This document shows, in pieces, positions 61,296 to 64,000 of a stretch of DNA of 64,000 nucleotides. Under the pieces are notes generated by a model, which was not told the origin of the DNA, searched no databases, and saw only the letters and a list, made by a program, of their open reading frames with translations. Positions within the stretch are counted from its first letter, which is position 1, and every line of letters begins with the position of its first letter. Where the stretch lies: contig NZ_RQII01000042.1 of the NCBI RefSeq assembly GCF_004761975.1, positions 1-64,000 on the forward strand. The letters are read 5' to 3'. Made by a program: the position numbers and the translations under genes. The DNA comes from Planococcus koreensis. GTDB lineage: Bacteria > Bacillota > Bacilli > Bacillales_A > Planococcaceae.

Positions 61296-62552
61296 ATGAA
61301 GAAAATCGCTTTTTCAGTGCTTGCTACAGGTTCTTTAGCCTTATTTTTAGGTGTTACAGATGCAGATGCCAGCTCTTACACAATTAAACCTGGAGACAGC
61401 CTTTGGAAAATCGCATCTTCCAACAAGGTATCCGTAGCGGATTTGAAAAAATGGAACGGCTTAAGTTCTGATGCCATCTACGCTAATCAAGTGTTGAAAT
61501 TAGCGCCTGCAACAACGGCTACTGTTTCAAAAAGCCCGGCCACAGCCCAGAAGCCCCAAACAGCATCGAGTTCCGAATACATAGTGAAATCCGGGGACAC
61601 ACTTTCCCGAATCGCAACTCTACATAAAACGAAAGTCAGCGACATCCAGAAATTAAATGGCCTTACTACACATTTGATTTTCCCGGGACAAAAACTGAAA
61701 GTAGCTGGCGCAGCTGCAACGTCTGCTAAACCTGCAGCTCCGGCTCTTGCAATTGCACCAGCTCCAGTTGCTTCTTCATCAACTTATAAAGTTGTTAAAG
61801 GTGATACGTTGTCAGGCATTGCAAGCCGCCATAAAGTTTCAGTCGCACAGCTGAAGAGCTGGAACAGCCTTTCTTCAAACACAATCCGGATCGGCCAAGT
61901 GCTTAAACTCCAAACGGCTGCTGCTGCAGTCAAGCCGACACCATCTGCACCTGCAGTTTCTGCACCTGTAGCGGCTCCGTCTGCATCAGCCGGAACATAC
62001 ACAGTCGTTAAAGGCGACACATTGACAGGCATTGCGATTCGCCACGGTATTTCCGTAACACAGATCATGAACTGGAACAGCTTGACTTCGAGCACCATCC
62101 GTGTCGGCCAAAAGCTGAAAGTCCAAAATACAGTAGTCGCTACCCAACCAACACCAAAACCGGTTTCAAACCCTGCACCGGCTCCTTCAGGCACTGCTGG
62201 GAACCTGATTTCAATCGCGACTTCCCAATTAGGCACGCCTTATGTATGGGGCGGCGCCGCAGTTGGCGGTTTTGATTGCAGCGGCTATATCTATTACGTA
62301 TTCAACCAAGCGGGCATTAAAATTCCGCGCACCAACACCACTGGCTACGATGCACGGTCATATGACGTCAGCAACCCACAAGTCGGTGATTTGGTATTCT
62401 TTGCAAATACGTATAAGCCGGGAATTTCGCATATGGGCATATACCTTGGCAATAACAACTTTATCCACGCTGGCGGGGACCGCGTCCAAATCACCAGCCT
62501 GAGCGATTCCTATTGGGGCAAAAAATTCGACGGCTTCAAACGTTTCTATTAA
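61296..62552 (+). CDS. LysM-NlpC/P60 peptidoglycan endopeptidase (LytE/LytF type)
   Basis: A 418-residue secreted hydrolase. A signal peptide ends at A-D-A near residue 25. Four LysM repeats follow (about residues 26-71, 95-140, 168-213, 235-280; each begins Y-x-V/I-K-x-G-D-T/S-L), joined by Ala/Pro/Ser linkers. The C-terminal NlpC/P60 domain has the catalytic Cys in GGFDCSGYIYY and His in HMGIYLG. It cuts D-Glu-to-diamino-acid bonds in the wall peptides. GGGGAG lies before ATG 61296. The WalR box fits wall-growth control. Confidence 0.95.
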   Translation: MKKIAFSVLATGSLALFLGVTDADASSYTIKPGDSLWKIASSNKVSVADLKKWNGLSSDAIYANQVLKLAPATTATVSKSPATAQKPQTASSSEYIVKSGDTLSRIATLHKTKVSDIQKLNGLTTHLIFPGQKLKVAGAAATSAKPAAPALAIAPAPVASSSTYKVVKGDTLSGIASRHKVSVAQLKSWNSLSSNTIRIGQVLKLQTAAAAVKPTPSAPAVSAPVAAPSASAGTYTVVKGDTLTGIAIRHGISVTQIMNWNSLTSSTIRVGQKLKVQNTVVATQPTPKPVSNPAPAPSGTAGNLISIATSQLGTPYVWGGAAVGGFDCSGYIYYVFNQAGIKIPRTNTTGYDARSYDVSNPQVGDLVFFANTYKPGISHMGIYLGNNNFIHAGGDRVQITSLSDSYWGKKFDGFKRFY

Positions 62553-62560
62553 ACTGCATT

Positions 62561-62602
62561 AAAAATCCGGTACTGCTTCGCTGAAGCAGTACCGGATTTT
62601 TT
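62561..62602. terminator. Bidirectional terminator
   Basis: AAAAATCCGGTACTGCTTC, loop GCT, GAAGCAGTACCGGATTTTTT; a 19-bp perfect stem with A/T runs. Confidence 0.92.
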
Positions 62603-62638
62603 CGGTTTATCGAGAAGGCATTCCCGCTATAATGTGGA

Positions 62639-63820
62639 TCAGGTACTTTCAATTACGACAGCAATGCCTTGGCCGCCGCCAATGCACAAGCTCGCTACCG
62701 CGTATTTCGCTCCGCGGCGCTTGAGTTCGTAGGCAGCCGACAGCAGGATGCGGGTACCGCTTGTGCCCACCGGATGCCCGAGTGCCACCGCGCCTCCGTT
62801 GACATTGACTTTATCACGGGAAAGTCCAAGCTCTTTTTCGACCGCCAAATATTGGGCGGCAAAGGCTTCGTTGATTTCGAACAAATCGATGTCCTCAAGA
62901 GACAAGGCGGCACGTTCAAGCGCTTGCTTGATGGCTGGAACCGGACCGATGCCCATGATCGTCGGATCGACTCCCGCTACCCCCCACGAAACGATGCGCG
63001 CAATCGGCTCCAAACCGTGGCGGTCGACAGCTGCTTGTCCGGCAATAACGACTGAAGCTGCTCCATCGTTGATGCCTGAGGCATTGCCGGCTGTCACGGT
63101 GCCGTCTTTTTTAAATGCCGGACGCAGCTTCCCAAGCACCTCTGTGCTCGCTTCCGGCTTGATGTGTTCATCTTTATCAACCACAACAGTTCCTTTGCGG
63201 GTCTTCACTTCGACTCCGACGATTTCTTTTGCAAATACACCATTCTCCGTTGCACGTGCAGCCCGCTGGTGTGATTCAACGGCGAAAGCATCTTGTTCTT
63301 CGCGGGAAATCGAGTATTGCTCTGCCAATTTTTCGGCCGTCATTCCCATGCCTGCGCCGGTATATTGGTCTGTCAGCGTGGCCGTCAGCATATCTTCGAA
63401 TTGCATATTGCCCATTTTCGGACCATTAAATCGCTGGTTGAAGTTCGCATAAGGCGACATCGACATATTTTCTGCGCCTCCGGCCAGGACCATATCAGCC
63501 TCGCCGAGCAGAATATTTTGAGCCGCTGTTACGACAGCTTGTGCACCTGAACCGCATAGGCGGTTGAGCGTCAATGCCGGAACTTCTTTCGGAACCCCTG
63601 CTTTTAAGCCGATATGGCGCGCCAAGTAAGCGGCGTTGACGCTTGAATGGATGACATTGCCATATACGACGTGGTCGATATCTTCCGCTCTTACATTCGA
63701 GCGCTTCAACGCTTCCACTGCTGTCGCGGTTCCCAGTTCCGTGGCGCCGACATTGGCGAATGATCCGCCAAACCCTCCGAATGCTGTTCGCGCCCCATTT
63801 ACCAAATATACATTTTCCAT
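62639..63820 (-). CDS. Acetyl-CoA acetyltransferase (thiolase)
   Basis: A 393-residue thiolase. The nucleophile Cys is in LNRLCGSGAQAV (near residue 88), His in GGAVALGHPVG (near 349) and the second Cys in SLCIGGGQG (near 379). It splits 3-oxoacyl-CoA or joins acetyl-CoA units. It lies 26 nt after an acyl-CoA ligase gene, whose end is seen at the window edge, so they form an operon. It would complete the beta-oxidation set, since the operon at 5.6-13 kb has no thiolase. Confidence 0.94.
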   Translation of the reverse strand: MENVYLVNGARTAFGGFGGSFANVGATELGTATAVEALKRSNVRAEDIDHVVYGNVIHSSVNAAYLARHIGLKAGVPKEVPALTLNRLCGSGAQAVVTAAQNILLGEADMVLAGGAENMSMSPYANFNQRFNGPKMGNMQFEDMLTATLTDQYTGAGMGMTAEKLAEQYSISREEQDAFAVESHQRAARATENGVFAKEIVGVEVKTRKGTVVVDKDEHIKPEASTEVLGKLRPAFKKDGTVTAGNASGINDGAASVVIAGQAAVDRHGLEPIARIVSWGVAGVDPTIMGIGPVPAIKQALERAALSLEDIDLFEINEAFAAQYLAVEKELGLSRDKVNVNGGAVALGHPVGTSGTRILLSAAYELKRRGAKYAVASLCIGGGQGIAVVIEST

Positions 63821-63846
63821 TTTTTCATTTCCCCTTCCGAATACAC

Positions 63847-64000
63847 TTATTTTGCTTGTTCCGCCGGTTTGCGCAGCGTATGTTTCAGTACTTTTCCTGA
63901 AGCGTTTCTTGGCAATTCATCCATGAATTCCACTTCCAGCGGCACTTTGTATTTCGCCAACTGGGTGCCGCAATAGGCTTTGACTTCTTCTTCGCTGATG
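63847..64000 (-). CDS. Acyl-CoA synthetase (AMP-forming ligase), C-terminal fragment
   Basis: Only the last 50 residues are in the window. The ISEEEVKAYC...LAKYKVPLEVEF stretch and the C-terminal lysine motif LPRNASGKVLKHTLR are the A10 end of fatty-acid--CoA ligases (ANL superfamily). The Lys in S-G-K is the adenylation residue. It is the upstream partner of the thiolase gene. Its length and substrate class lie outside the window. Confidence 0.88.
   Translation of the reverse strand, partial: ISEEEVKAYCGTQLAKYKVPLEVEFMDELPRNASGKVLKHTLRKPAEQAK

Noticed and set aside
1-64000. CRISPR arrays, tRNA/rRNA genes, insertion sequences, prophage
   Set aside because: No spaced direct repeats of CRISPR type, no tRNA-like or rRNA sequence noticed, and no transposase, integrase or phage structural protein in any frame.

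Overview
The window looks like chromosomal DNA of a low-to-mid GC Bacillota, most likely Planococcaceae (Planococcus/Planomicrobium-like). The reasons are Bacillus-type genes (YpsA, YkvI-, YvbH-, YhfI- and YflT-like proteins, oligoendopeptidase F, the glgBCDAP order), strong AGGAGG-type ribosome binding sites with frequent GTG and TTG starts, and Bacillus-type control sites (CcpA cre boxes, a sigma-B promoter, a WalR box). I see no rRNA, tRNA, CRISPR array, insertion sequence or prophage. This is core and metabolic chromosome, not an island. The genus assignment is inference.

Layout. 1-2.7 kb: a degenerate 21-bp repeat at the left edge, a DUF4870 membrane protein, and a minus-strand operon of a small Cys-Cys-tailed protein, an ArsA-type ATPase and an MDR oxidoreductase. 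2.8-5.5 kb: CstA with a CcpA box over its promoter, and a ketopantoate-reductase-family enzyme. 5.6-13.1 kb: an eight-gene minus-strand acyl-CoA degradation operon (SDR, TetR regulator, 3-hydroxyacyl-CoA dehydrogenase, enoyl-CoA hydratase, thioesterase, aminoglycoside-phosphotransferase-like kinase, long acyl-CoA dehydrogenase, quinone oxidoreductase). It is headed by a perfect cre box and a near-perfect 22-bp palindrome. 13.1-24 kb: threonine dehydratase, YpsA, a BCCT transporter, a small catalase, a GNAT protein, an erythromycin-esterase-family enzyme, several small unknowns, an ATP-grasp/flavin-monooxygenase pair and a thioesterase. 24-35 kb: an unexplained 0.7-kb stretch with gene remnants, PepF, two flavin- or NAD-dependent oxidoreductases, a metallo-hydrolase, a sigma-B stress gene, a YkvI transporter, a frameshifted acyl-CoA dehydrogenase, and a secreted ComEC-type MBL-HhH lipoprotein with a DUF3006 partner. 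35-43 kb: the complete glgBCDAP glycogen operon. 43-53 kb: an SCO copper protein with a two-Cys partner, a lactonase, two proline dehydrogenase paralogues, a ring-cleaving dioxygenase, a membrane protein that looks like an inactivated site-2 protease, an esterase, a thioesterase and an MFS transporter. 53-64 kb: a PH-domain protein, TspO with a DUF4139 protein, formate-THF ligase, the overlapping adaA-adaB alkylation-repair pair, a second TetR regulator, a DUF4825-like lipoprotein, a hotdog thioesterase, a four-LysM NlpC/P60 wall hydrolase behind a WalR box, and a thiolase followed by the end of an acyl-CoA ligase.

How the parts fit. The acyl-CoA operon, the thiolase/ligase pair, several hotdog thioesterases, CstA and the proline dehydrogenases point to scavenging of fatty or short organic acids, peptides and proline when sugar is scarce. 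The cre boxes before cstA, before the acyl-CoA operon and (one mismatch) before the first proline dehydrogenase support this. The most interesting unexplained units are the kinase-dehydrogenase pair in the acyl-CoA operon, the ArsA/CC-tail operon, the ATP-grasp/monooxygenase pair, the pseudo-protease and the MBL-HhH/DUF3006 pair.
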